Notes: generated by a model not told the origin, from the letters alone. A stretch of DNA of 16,159 nt from an uncultured Bacilli bacterium (GCA_944332375.1 CALVJU010000038.1:1-16159), one strand, 5' to 3'. Numbered from the stretch's first letter, positions 8,268 through 14,561 are shown. A program made the numbers and translations.

Positions 8268-8726
8268 ATGAAAAAAATGTATCTCATTCCAGTGTTACTT
8301 TCCATTTTTATTGGATTTGTCATTGGAAAAACAATGTGTGATGAATATCATACAACCAGTGAAACAAAAACCGTCTTTGAAAATACAACAACCTGTCCTA
8401 TTTATTACTTACAATATGGTGTTTATTCTAAAGAAGAAAATATGAAAAAGAACGTCTTGTCTCTTCCATACTATATTTATCAAATAGAAGAAGATCAGTA
8501 TCATGTTTATATCGCAGTTTCTAGTCGGGAAGAAAATATCACAAAGTTGCAGGAATACCTCACATCTCTTGGGTATAATACTTATAAGAAGGAGGGAGTG
8601 ATCCATAATCGTACAGTTGTAGAAAAAATCCAAACACTCGATGAAATGTTAAGCAAAGTAGAAGATCCAAAAACCATTGGCGAACTGAATCAAAAACTAT
8701 TAGAAACATATGAGGAGGGATCATGA
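8268..8726 (+). CDS. Membrane-anchored SPOR-like domain protein
   Basis: The 152-residue product has a short basic N-terminus, one membrane segment (about 5-21, YLIPVLLSIFIGFVIG) and an extracytoplasmic part. Residues about 47-112 resemble a SPOR repeat: YYLQYGVYSKEENMKKN, then DQYHVYIAVSSREEN and LQEYLTSLGYNTYKK, fitting the Q-x-G-x-(F/Y) / Y-x-V-x-(V/I) / L-x-x-x-G pattern. SPOR domains bind denuded glycan at division septa, which would suit a place beside radC and mreCD. The start is unsettled. The strong AAAGGAG at 8232-8238 is too far from the GTG (8259) or ATG (8268), although GGTGA at 8258-8262 could serve the ATG. The 3' end overlaps radC as ATGA. The SPOR call is by pattern only. Confidence 0.7.
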   Translation: MKKMYLIPVLLSIFIGFVIGKTMCDEYHTTSETKTVFENTTTCPIYYLQYGVYSKEENMKKNVLSLPYYIYQIEEDQYHVYIAVSSREENITKLQEYLTSLGYNTYKKEGVIHNRTVVEKIQTLDEMLSKVEDPKTIGELNQKLLETYEEGS

Positions 8727-9409
8727 ATTTAACACTAAAAGAATTACCAAAAGAAGAAAGACCAAGAGAACGATTAATTTATCATGGAAAAGAACAACTA
8801 TCTAATGAAGAATTACTAGCAATCTTATTAAAAACAGGTACCAAACAAGCAAGTGCTAAAATACTTGCTTCTCACATATTAAAAGAAGTAGGGGGAATCC
8901 ATGCTTTTCAAGATTGTACTTACCAGACGTTATCTCAAGCAAAAGGAGTAGGAGATGCCAAAGCATGTACCATTCTAGCAGCAATCGAATTTGGAAAAAG
9001 AGTCTATCAAAAAGAAGAATTACTCTATCAGAAATTTGAAGATGCTTACCAAATTGCCTCTTATTATCAAGGAAGATTATCTGGCTTAAAACAAGAATAT
9101 TTCTTATGTATTTATCTCGATGTCACCAAAAAATTAATCCATGAAAAAGTACTGTTTATCGGCACGTTAAATCGTAGTCTTGTTCATCCTAGAGAAATCT
9201 TTAAAGAAGCCTATCAAGTAAGTGCAAGCAGTATTGTCTGTATCCATAATCATCCGAGCGGAGAAGTATTACCAAGCAAACAAGATATTGTCTTTACACA
9301 ACAACTTGTCAAAGTAGGTCATCTCCTTGGAATTGAAGTCATTGACCATATTATTATCGGAGAAGATAAATACTATAGTTTTTTTGAAAATCAACGAATA
9401 GCACTTTAA
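8723..9409 (+). CDS. radC: RadC family JAB/JAMM-domain protein
   Basis: The protein has 228 residues, typical for the family. An N-terminal helix-hairpin-helix region (about 25-95, NEELLAILLKTGTKQASA and GVGDAKACTILAA) precedes the MPN/JAB domain with a complete JAMM zinc motif: Glu125, His175-x-His177-P-S-G, and Asp188 in LPSKQD. RadC's biochemical role is unresolved despite its historical link with DNA repair; the motif predicts a metal-dependent hydrolase fold. The ATG overlaps the stop of the SPOR-like gene (ATGA), with GAGGAGGG just upstream, so translation is probably coupled. In Bacillus radC is followed by mreB; here it is followed directly by mreC. Confidence 0.95.
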   Translation: MNLTLKELPKEERPRERLIYHGKEQLSNEELLAILLKTGTKQASAKILASHILKEVGGIHAFQDCTYQTLSQAKGVGDAKACTILAAIEFGKRVYQKEELLYQKFEDAYQIASYYQGRLSGLKQEYFLCIYLDVTKKLIHEKVLFIGTLNRSLVHPREIFKEAYQVSASSIVCIHNHPSGEVLPSKQDIVFTQQLVKVGHLLGIEVIDHIIIGEDKYYSFFENQRIAL

Positions 9410-9433
9410 AAAAAGCCTAATTTATATTATAAT
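9405..9433 (+). promoter_or_regulatory. Promoter of mreCD
   Basis: TTTAAA (9405-9410), overlapping the radC stop, and a perfect TATAAT (9428-9433) are 17 bp apart. The predicted start is near 9440, about 16 nt before the mreC ATG. Confidence 0.6.
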
Positions 9434-9455
9434 GAAAGTCAGTGGTGGTGATTCT

Positions 9456-10304
9456 ATGTACGAAAAAAAACCGTTTAATAAAAAGTATATTATTTTTATT
9501 GTAGTCATTGTGGTAGCCTTAGTATTAGGAATCACAAATGCGATTATTATGAATAAAGAAACCCTTTCCCCTGTAGAACAAGCAATCAAAGATGCTACTT
9601 TAGCAGTCACAAAAATTGTTTATAAACCGGTGGAATTTGTGAAAAATAAAATTGATGAATATCAAGATAAACAAGATTTATACGAAAAATATCAAGAACT
9701 AGAAAAGAAAGTAAAAGAAACAGATTTGATTCAAAGTGAAAAAGAAGAACTAGAACGAGAAGTAGAAAATTTAAAGAAAACACTAGACTTAAATCAAACC
9801 CTTTCTGAGAGTAGTTATTTAAATGCCACTGTTGTCAATCGAAACTTAGGCTATTGGTATAATACCATTACCATTGATAAAGGTAGTTATAATGGAGTAG
9901 AGAAAGATATGCCAGTCATTGTCAGTGAAGGATTAATCGGTAAAGTAACAAAAGTATCTAACTTTAATAGTACTGTAAAATTAATTACAAGTGATGATGT
10001 CGATAATAAAACTTCAGTCAAGATTAAAGTAGGAGATAACTATGTCTACGGTCTATTATCTGGTTATGATGAACAAAAAGGAACATTTATTGTAGAAGGA
10101 ATCAGTGATAATTCTGAAATCCCAGAAGGAAGTGTTGTTACCACAACAGGAATGGGAGATTCTTTCCCAAGTGGAATTGTTGTAGGAAAAGTAAAACAAG
10201 TCACAACAGATAACTTCGATCTTGCCAAAACAGTAGAAGTTACCAGTAGTGTTGACTTCGATGATCTCAGCTTTGTGACAATCTTAAAAAGGGAAGCAGA
10301 ATAA
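9456..10304 (+). CDS. mreC: Rod shape-determining protein MreC
   Basis: MreC is a single-span membrane protein of the elongasome, linking the cytoskeleton to peptidoglycan synthases on the outer face. The 282-residue product has a basic cytoplasmic N-terminus, one membrane segment (about 11-31), a coiled coil (about 65-115) and the paired beta-barrel MreC domain from about 120. Typical family signatures include ATVVNRNLGYWYNTITIDKG, SEGLIGKVTKVS and VVTTTGMGDSFPSGIVVG. An ATG at 9432 is in frame but lies inside the -10 box. The ATG at 9456, after GGTGGTGATT, is therefore preferred. It overlaps mreD by one base (TAATG). Confidence 0.96.
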   Translation: MYEKKPFNKKYIIFIVVIVVALVLGITNAIIMNKETLSPVEQAIKDATLAVTKIVYKPVEFVKNKIDEYQDKQDLYEKYQELEKKVKETDLIQSEKEELEREVENLKKTLDLNQTLSESSYLNATVVNRNLGYWYNTITIDKGSYNGVEKDMPVIVSEGLIGKVTKVSNFNSTVKLITSDDVDNKTSVKIKVGDNYVYGLLSGYDEQKGTFIVEGISDNSEIPEGSVVTTTGMGDSFPSGIVVGKVKQVTTDNFDLAKTVEVTSSVDFDDLSFVTILKREAE

Positions 10305-10804
10305 TGCAAATAGCCCTTATTGTGACAATTCTTTCATTCTTCTTAGAAAGTATTGTCAGTAACTTTGTCTCAATCAATAGTGATCTTTTCCTACCATTAT
10401 TTACCATTGTCGCCCTTGTGATCATCTATCCATTCTTTAAAAAAGATCGATCTACTTACTTTAAAATTGCAGCAATCCTAGGACTCTTTTACGATATTGT
10501 TTTTACAGACACCTTGATTGTCAATTTCTTTTTATTCTTAATGACTGCTTACTTTATCGAAAAAGTCAATTACATGCTGTCCAATAACTATTTAAACGTT
10601 GCTATTATCACCGCACTTTCTATTGCCTTTTATCGTTCTATTTCTTTTCTTGTGTTAGTCATTATCGGATACCTCCCTTTTTCTTGGTATTCCTTAGCAC
10701 GAGGAATTACAACAAGTCTACTGTTAAATATCATTTATGCAGTACTCTTGTATGGCATCACTGATTTTATCGCAAGAAAATATCACATTACAAAAATTGA
10801 TTAA
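10304..10804 (+). CDS. mreD: Rod shape-determining protein MreD
   Basis: This 166-residue polytopic membrane protein has about five hydrophobic segments. MreD-like features include LFTIVALVIIYPFF, a mid-protein ILGLFYDIVFTDTLIVNFFLF stretch (the D-x4-(T/P)-(L/F) region common in MreD) and a C-terminal hydrophobic helix. It works with MreC in the elongasome. The ATG shares its A with the mreC stop (TAATG), indicating coupled translation without a separate ribosome binding site. A terminator starts at its stop codon. Identification rests on topology, length and position after mreC. Confidence 0.92.
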   Translation: MQIALIVTILSFFLESIVSNFVSINSDLFLPLFTIVALVIIYPFFKKDRSTYFKIAAILGLFYDIVFTDTLIVNFFLFLMTAYFIEKVNYMLSNNYLNVAIITALSIAFYRSISFLVLVIIGYLPFSWYSLARGITTSLLLNIIYAVLLYGITDFIARKYHITKID

Positions 10805-10828
10805 GATGGAATGGATCCATCTTTTTTT
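10803..10828 (+). terminator. Terminator after mreCD
   Basis: AAGATGGA (10803-10810) pairs perfectly with TCCATCTT (10816-10823) across a 5-nt loop, followed by seven T. It separates mreCD from the spoIVF pair. Confidence 0.85.
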
Positions 10829-10853
10829 ACATACATTAGATTAGGTGATTCAG

Positions 10854-11504
10854 ATGGATATCGAATCTATAAAACAAGAGATGAAACAGAAACATCATCG
10901 TGGACAAACAACAGTAAAGAAAACAAGAATAGGGAATGACCATCAAAAAAAGAAACTTCTTTCTTTTGTGATTCGTTTCCTACTATGTACCATCTTAACA
11001 GGAATAACTATTTTTCTATTAAAAGGAAATTCTAATTGGAAGACTCTCTTTTATCAATATGTCTTTGATACCCATTTTAAATTCTCTACCATCAATGAAC
11101 TCTATCAAAAACAATTTGGGACTCCCATTCCTTTCTTTGATGAATTGATGAAAGAACCGACAGAAACAGTATTCCAAGAAGGATTCATCTATCAAAACCA
11201 AGAACCATATTTAGATGGTGTTCAATTAACATTAAAAGAAGATCAATTTATTCCTTCCTTAGAAAGTGGAATCGTTGTATTTATCGGAGAGAAAGAAGGG
11301 TATGGAAATACACTGATTATTCAACAAGCTAATGGAATTGACTGTTGGTATGGAAATGTCGAAGACTTAAGTGTCTCTCTTTACGACTACGTAGAAAAAG
11401 ATAGTTTACTCGGTAAAGCAAGTAAAAATACATTATACTTGGTATTTAAAAAAGATGGAGAAGTACTAGATTATCAAACCTATTTACCAACTTCTCAAAA
11501 TTAA
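10854..11504 (+). CDS. spoIVFA: SpoIVFA-like membrane protein with degenerate LytM/M23 domain
   Basis: SpoIVFA anchors and restrains the SpoIVFB protease in the outer forespore membrane. The product has 216 residues: a basic cytoplasmic tail, one membrane segment (about 37-57) and a C-terminal LytM/M23-like domain (about 134-210). In active M23 enzymes a Y-x-H-L and a HLHFE motif bind zinc; here these read CWYGNVEDL and NTLYLVF, so zinc ligands are lost and the domain is probably structural, as in Bacillus. ATG 10854 follows AGGTGAT with good spacing; an in-frame GTG (10845) lies inside that site. The position before an M50 protease and rplU matches Bacillus, without minCD. The call depends partly on that synteny. 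Confidence 0.85.
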   Translation: MDIESIKQEMKQKHHRGQTTVKKTRIGNDHQKKKLLSFVIRFLLCTILTGITIFLLKGNSNWKTLFYQYVFDTHFKFSTINELYQKQFGTPIPFFDELMKEPTETVFQEGFIYQNQEPYLDGVQLTLKEDQFIPSLESGIVVFIGEKEGYGNTLIIQQANGIDCWYGNVEDLSVSLYDYVEKDSLLGKASKNTLYLVFKKDGEVLDYQTYLPTSQN

Positions 11505-12219
11505 GGTTCATCCTTTTTTCTTTTTATTTGCTTTCATCAGTCTGATTACTGGATACTTAAAACCCTTCACCTTTCTTTTTTTCTTGTTCTGTATTCATGA
11601 AACAGGGCACATCCTTACTGCCTCTTTCTATCATTGGAAGATCAAAAAAATCATCATTCTTCCTTTCGGAGGTCTTACTATCTTTGAAGAATCATGGAAT
11701 CGCCCCATGAAAGAAGAATTTCTAATTACTTGTATGGGTCCTATCTTTCAAATCATTGGTTATTTCTTTTTATCTCATTTTTTTCCTTCTCCAATCTATC
11801 GTTCTATTCATCTTTTTTATTTGTGTTTTAATCTTTTACCAATCTATCCATTAGATGGTTCTAAACTGTATTTACTCCTCTTAGAACTCGTTTTTTCTTT
11901 TTATAGTAGTTATCGTTTCTTATTACTTTTTTCCCTCGTATTTGCCGTTTTCTTCGTAATCTGGACCCCATTTCATCTTACATTCTTACTAATGACACTC
12001 TTTCTATTAAAAAAAGTAATCGAAGAATTATTCTTACTCCAGTATACATTTTCTAAATTTCTATTAGAACGCTATTTAACCCCTGTCTCTTACCACCATT
12101 ACTATAAAATCAAGAATAGAAATATCAAAAAGATGAAACGAGAGAAGACTCATTTATTTTATATTGCTCCTCATTGGCTCCACGAAAAGGAATTTCTACA
12201 GAAATGGTTTGACAAATAA
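11470..12219 (+). CDS. spoIVFB: SpoIVFB-like intramembrane site-2 metalloprotease, ATT start
   Basis: SpoIVFB (peptidase M50B) cleaves pro-sigma-K in the mother-cell-derived membrane. The zinc motif is HETGH, with the second ligand in NLLPIYPLDG; LPFGG and NRPMKEEF are family landmarks. No ATG, GTG, TTG or CTG precedes the conserved leader KVHPFFFLF. The first ordinary starts, CTG 11542 and TTG 11584, would remove it. Reading from ATT at 11470, directly after an in-frame TAG, gives 249 residues with GGAG 9 bp upstream (11457-11460). The N-terminus IIKPIYQLLKIKVHPF then aligns without gaps to recalled Bacillus MNKWLDLILKIHVHPF. This numbering gives His43, Glu44 and His47, the positions recalled for the Bacillus enzyme, and Asp129. 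The gene overlaps spoIVFA by 35 bp. Confidence 0.88.
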   Translation: MIKPIYQLLKIKVHPFFFLFAFISLITGYLKPFTFLFFLFCIHETGHILTASFYHWKIKKIIILPFGGLTIFEESWNRPMKEEFLITCMGPIFQIIGYFFLSHFFPSPIYRSIHLFYLCFNLLPIYPLDGSKLYLLLLELVFSFYSSYRFLLLFSLVFAVFFVIWTPFHLTFLLMTLFLLKKVIEELFLLQYTFSKFLLERYLTPVSYHHYYKIKNRNIKKMKREKTHLFYIAPHWLHEKEFLQKWFDK

Positions 12220-12237
12220 GGAGTTATCTGATAAAAT
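12209..12237 (+). promoter_or_regulatory. Promoter of rplU-prp-rpmA
   Basis: TTGACA (12209-12214), 17-bp spacer, TAAAAT (12232-12237). The -35 lies inside the last codons of spoIVFB. The predicted start is near 12244. Confidence 0.85.
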
Positions 12238-12243
12238 TTTATA

Positions 12244-12346
12244 TTGTGTAGTACTCCTTTAGTTTGGTTGCTACAACCGCACGAACAAGGTCTTAAAACA
12301 ATTTGTTACCTTTTAGGCGAGTCTTAGAATTGTAAGGAGGGAAAAT
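12244..12346 (+). ncRNA. L21 leader RNA (ribosomal protein leader)
   Basis: The roughly 100-nt leader between the promoter and rplU has the position and length of the L21_leader family found upstream of rplU-prp-rpmA in Bacilli, which is thought to mediate autoregulation by a ribosomal protein. The segment CTACAACCGCACGAAC (12272-12287) and the following AAGGTC look like the conserved core as I remember it. I could not run a covariance search, so the family name rests on position and partial sequence recall. Confidence 0.65.
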
Positions 12347-12649
12347 ATGAAGGCGATTATCGAAACTGGTGGAAAGCAATACTATGTTGAAGAAGGTACT
12401 GAGCTTTATATCGAAAAGTTAGATTTAGAAGCTGGAAGTAAAGTAGAATTCGATAAAGTATTGATGGTAGATGGCGCATTTGGACATCCATATTTAACAA
12501 ATGCTAAAGTAACTGGTGAAGTTGTAAAACACGGTAAAGAAAAGAAAGTAGTAGTATTTAAATATGTTCCAAAAAATAAATACCGTAAAAAACAAGGACA
12601 CCGCCAACCATATACAAAGGTTGTTATTAAATCTATTAAAGTAAAGTAA
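12347..12649 (+). CDS. rplU: 50S ribosomal protein bL21
   Basis: This 100-residue protein matches bL21 in length and sequence: MKAIIETGGKQYYVEEGTEL at the start, VLMVDG in the middle, and the basic tail YRKKQGHRQPYTKVVIKSI that contacts 23S rRNA. Start ATG 12347 has AAGGAGGG 6 bp upstream. It is the first gene of the conserved rplU-prp-rpmA operon and prp begins one base after its stop. Confidence 0.98.
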   Translation: MKAIIETGGKQYYVEEGTELYIEKLDLEAGSKVEFDKVLMVDGAFGHPYLTNAKVTGEVVKHGKEKKVVVFKYVPKNKYRKKQGHRQPYTKVVIKSIKVK

Positions 12650-12650
12650 T

Positions 12651-12965
12651 ATGATTCAAGTAAATGTAAAAAAAGATCAGAATGGCTATCAGGAAATAAA
12701 AATAAGTGGTCATTCAGAATATGAAGTAAGAGGAAAAGATATCGTCTGTGCCAGTGTGAGTAGTATTTTTATTACAACAGCCAATGCACTGATCAGATAT
12801 CAAAATAATGCAATAGAGGTAAAACAAGAAGATACGGATACCATTCACGTACAAATGAATCTCTTAAAACATGATCAAGTGATTGATTTATTAGTAGAGA
12901 ATATGCTCGCATTATTAGAAGAACTTGCTTCACAATATCCAAAAAATATAAAAATTAGAAAATAG
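12651..12965 (+). CDS. prp: Ribosomal-processing cysteine protease Prp
   Basis: Prp removes the N-terminal extension of bL27 in Firmicutes and some other groups. The 104-residue protein has the family signature ISGHSEYEVRGKDIVCASVS, in which His21 and Cys33 are the catalytic dyad (His22/Cys34 in S. aureus, as recalled). The ATG lies one base after the rplU stop with no ribosome binding site of its own, so translation is probably coupled. The matching substrate, a bL27 with a cleavable leader, is encoded next. Confidence 0.95.
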   Translation: MIQVNVKKDQNGYQEIKISGHSEYEVRGKDIVCASVSSIFITTANALIRYQNNAIEVKQEDTDTIHVQMNLLKHDQVIDLLVENMLALLEELASQYPKNIKIRK

Positions 12966-12976
12966 GAGGTGTCCTC

Positions 12977-13267
12977 ATGCTAGAATTATTAAAATTAAAT
13001 ATTCAATTATTCGCACATAAAAAAGGTCAAAGTTCTACAAAGAATGGACGTGATTCTGCAGGTAGAAGACTTGGCGCAAAAGCTAGTGACGGAGAATTTG
13101 TAACTGCTGGTTCTATTTTATACCGTCAACGTGGTACAAAAGTATATCCAGGAAACAATGTTAGAATTGGAAAAGATGATACTTTATATACTACAATTGA
13201 TGGATACGTAAAATTTGAACGCCGTGGTAAGGATAAGAAACAAGTTAGCGTTTATCCAGAAAAATAA
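12977..13267 (+). CDS. rpmA: 50S ribosomal protein bL27 with cleavable N-terminal leader
   Basis: The 96 residues comprise a 12-residue leader MLELLKLNIQLF and then AHKKGQSSTKNGRDS, the normal mature N-terminus that reaches toward the peptidyl transferase centre. Prp is known to cut after the Phe of LxLQ(F/L)F-A-x-KKG, so cleavage between Phe12 and Ala13 is predicted. The rest (GAKASDGEFVTAGSILYRQRGTK, then the YTTIDGYVKFER region) is typical bL27. ATG 12977 follows AGGAGGTG with 5-bp spacing. A terminator follows. Confidence 0.98.
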   Translation: MLELLKLNIQLFAHKKGQSSTKNGRDSAGRRLGAKASDGEFVTAGSILYRQRGTKVYPGNNVRIGKDDTLYTTIDGYVKFERRGKDKKQVSVYPEK

Positions 13268-13284
13268 AAGCAATGAGTGTATAA

Positions 13285-13317
13285 AAAAGAGGAGTATGTT
13301 CGAAATACTCCTTTTTG
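13285..13317 (+). terminator. Terminator of the rplU-prp-rpmA operon
   Basis: AGGAGTAT (13290-13297) pairs with ATACTCCT (13305-13312) around a 7-nt loop, flanked by an A-run and a T-run that extend the stem and could allow use in both directions. Confidence 0.85.
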
Positions 13318-13340
13318 TGCACGAAAAAAAGTAGAAAATG

Positions 13341-13369
13341 TTGCTATTTTCTATAAAAAGTGTTATATT
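13341..13369 (+). promoter_or_regulatory. Promoter of the small structured transcript
   Basis: TTGCTA (13341-13346) and TATATT (13364-13369) are 17 bp apart. The predicted start is near 13376, just ahead of the first hairpin and the 9-codon ORF. Confidence 0.6.
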
Positions 13370-13427
13370 ATAGGTGTGAAGAGAGCTTACACTTATACTA
13401 TTAAATAGAGGTGGAGGTGAAGAGTCT

Positions 13428-13457
13428 ATGTGGAGATGGCTTACAAGATTTTTCTAG
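13428..13457 (+). CDS. 9-residue Trp/Arg-rich peptide ORF (MWRWLTRFF)
   Basis: ATG at 13428 follows GGAGGTGA (13413-13420) at 7-bp spacing, one of the best ribosome binding sites in the window, and reads MWRWLTRFF before TAG at 13455. The peptide has two Trp, two Arg and two Phe and no acidic residue, so it is cationic and amphipathic. It could be a regulatory leader peptide, a micro-toxin or an antimicrobial-like peptide. Support is the ribosome binding site, the upstream promoter and the tight fit to the following stem; there is no homology evidence. Confidence 0.5.
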   Translation: MWRWLTRFF

Positions 13458-13514
13458 GCCAACATTGACTATTCACATGAATCGAGTAGGAAATTTTAAT
13501 AGTTAATGTTGACT

Positions 13515-13543
13515 GTCCCGGCATCAATTGGTGTCGGGACTTT
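13515..13543 (+). terminator. Terminator-like hairpin of the small transcript
   Basis: The perfect 11-bp stem, G-U pairs included, begins GTCCCG and ends CGGGAC with an AATT loop. It is more GC-rich than any other hairpin here. The T tract is only TTT, so pausing or processing is as likely as efficient termination. Confidence 0.5.
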
Positions 13544-13545
13544 CA

Positions 13546-13667
13546 TTGTATACCCAAATCGTATCATTTGACAATACCTTTTTTGAAAAAAACAGGAAAA
13601 AATGAATTTTTTTTCTACATCTGTCTAGTTTATGTCTAATTCTCTAGAAAATCCTTTTTCTTTTTGT
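13546..13667. other. AT-rich intergenic stretch between the small transcript and the CPBP gene
   Basis: Together with the preceding entries this accounts for the roughly 430 bp without a long gene after rpmA. It holds a lone TTGACA (13568-13573) with no -10 at acceptable spacing, and A- and T-tracts. The likely -10 of the next gene, TACAAT at 13668-13673, lies just beyond it, with a weak -35 (TAGAAA, 13645-13650). Confidence 0.4.
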
Positions 13668-13698
13668 TACAATGAGATTAGGAATAGGAGTGATAGAT

Positions 13699-14379
13699 TT
13701 GAGTAGAGAGAACCTGAAAAACTTGACAAAGGTATTTGTCATTTTTATGATTTATTTAATCTATAATGGAGTTTTCCATGCATTATTTGAATTACTAAAC
13801 ATTCAAAATAGTATCATTACAATGTTTGCTGGAGATGTTTGCTTTTTAGTCTTCATGATTGTATTATACTGGAAAAAAATAAAACAAAACTTTCTTGATT
13901 TAAAAAAGGGAATCTGGAAAAATTTTATTAGGATTATTATTGGAGTAGTTGTATTATTTATTGTAAACATGTTAGTAGGTATTATTGGAGAACTTTTATT
14001 CTCTACAGCTAATATTAGTGATGATAATACACAATCTATTTATACTTTATCCCAAATTTCATTTATTTATACTGTATTTAAAACGATGATTTTTGGAGTC
14101 ATTGCTGAGGAGTTATTGTTTAAACAATCTCTGCGTGAAGTAATGCCAAATAATGTATTATTCGTTATTTCTTGTAGTTTGCTGTATGCTGTAATGAATG
14201 TCATCTATGGAGATTTATCTAGTCCATATTTACTATCAGATGCATTATCATATTTCGCAGTTTCTGCTGCGCTAGCATATATGTATATCAAAAATAATGA
14301 TAATATTGTTCTTGTCATGTTCGTAAAATTCTTTTATAATTTAATCCCGATGTGCATTATGATCGCGGGGATGTTATAG
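13699..14379 (+). CDS. Divergent CPBP-family (CAAX protease/bacteriocin-processing-like) membrane protein
   Basis: This 226-residue polytopic membrane protein has about six to seven hydrophobic segments. Near residue 137 the sequence FGVIAEELLFKQSLRE fits CPBP motif 1 (EE-x3-R), with Lys142 in the Arg position. Motif 2 normally has F-x3-H; the matching region LLYAVMN has Asn167. Motif 3 (H-x3-N/D) reads Lys210-FFY-Asn214. The glutamates are kept but the histidines are not, so catalysis is doubtful. Family members include prenyl-protein proteases and bacteriocin self-immunity proteins. An ATG at 13672 overlaps a probable -10; TTG 13699, 8 bp after AGGAGTGAT, is preferred. The next small gene starts directly at its stop. 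Confidence 0.7.
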   Translation: MSRENLKNLTKVFVIFMIYLIYNGVFHALFELLNIQNSIITMFAGDVCFLVFMIVLYWKKIKQNFLDLKKGIWKNFIRIIIGVVVLFIVNMLVGIIGELLFSTANISDDNTQSIYTLSQISFIYTVFKTMIFGVIAEELLFKQSLREVMPNNVLFVISCSLLYAVMNVIYGDLSSPYLLSDALSYFAVSAALAYMYIKNNDNIVLVMFVKFFYNLIPMCIMIAGML

Positions 14380-14523
14380 ATGGATTTAGAGAGTTTAATA
14401 CATACATTAGCCGTCGTACAAAAGACTACTTCTGAAGAATCAAACATGAACATTATTATCATCGTTGCAGTGATAGTTATTGTAGTTTTGGTAGCTAGTG
14501 CTGTATTTACAAAAAAGAAATAG
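14380..14523 (+). CDS. 47-residue single-span membrane peptide
   Basis: The ATG directly abuts the TAG of the CPBP-like gene, with GGGG about 9 bp upstream, so it is co-transcribed and probably coupled. A hydrophilic N-terminal part (1-22, MDLESLIHTLAVVQKTTSEE) leads into one long hydrophobic helix (about 23-43, rich in Ile and Val) and a TKKK tail. The basic C-terminal end suggests that the tail stays in the cytoplasm. There is no LPXTG or cleavage motif. It could be a small partner of the CPBP protein, a peptide toxin or a peptide precursor. I do not recognise it. Confidence 0.65.
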   Translation: MDLESLIHTLAVVQKTTSEESNMNIIIIVAVIVIVVLVASAVFTKKK

Positions 14524-14528
14524 AAAGT

Positions 14529-14561
14529 GACTGACTGATGTTTTAAAGTCAGTCTTTTTTT
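14529..14561 (+). terminator. Terminator after the CPBP-small peptide pair
   Basis: GACTGACT (14529-14536) pairs with AGTCAGTC (14547-14554) around a 10-nt loop and is followed by seven T. AAAGTCA (14546-14552) could alternatively pair with TGACTTT (14561-14567). Confidence 0.85.

Larger units (their letters stand above)
13376..13545 (+). ncRNA. Candidate structured RNA carrying a 9-codon ORF
   Basis: Three hairpins flank a tiny ORF. First, GTGTGA / TTACAC at the 5' end. Second, a 14-bp stem with one G-U, CAACATTGACTATT (13460-13473) with AATAGTTAATGTTG (13498-13511), whose 5' arm begins 2 nt after the ORF stop. Third, an 11-bp stem from 13515 to 13540 with an AATT loop, followed by TTTC. 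The layout suggests a short transcript or attenuator whose middle stem depends on ribosome position. No T-box motif (TGGNACCGCG) or other riboswitch core that I know is visible. The function is unknown. Confidence 0.55.

Noticed and set aside
8255..8341. 28-codon ORF beginning at the out-of-frame ATG 8255
   Set aside because: It is 16 bp from the ribosome binding site and lies within the SPOR-like gene. It is kept only as a possible start-region curiosity.
12218..12259. AAGGAGT / ACTCCTT inverted repeat as a terminator for spoIVFB
   Set aside because: The 28-nt loop spans the rplU -10 box and no T run follows, so it is probably coincidental.
13428..13457. trp-operon-type leader peptide
   Set aside because: Two Trp codons recall one, but no Trp biosynthesis or transport gene follows and the next gene has its own likely promoter.
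13376..13545. T-box riboswitch
   Set aside because: The GC-rich final hairpin recalls one, but there is no TGGNACCGCG element or specifier stem, and the next gene is not an amino-acid or tRNA synthetase gene.
13568..13573. Perfect TTGACA as a -35 for the CPBP gene
   Set aside because: No TATAAT-like hexamer lies 15-19 bp downstream.
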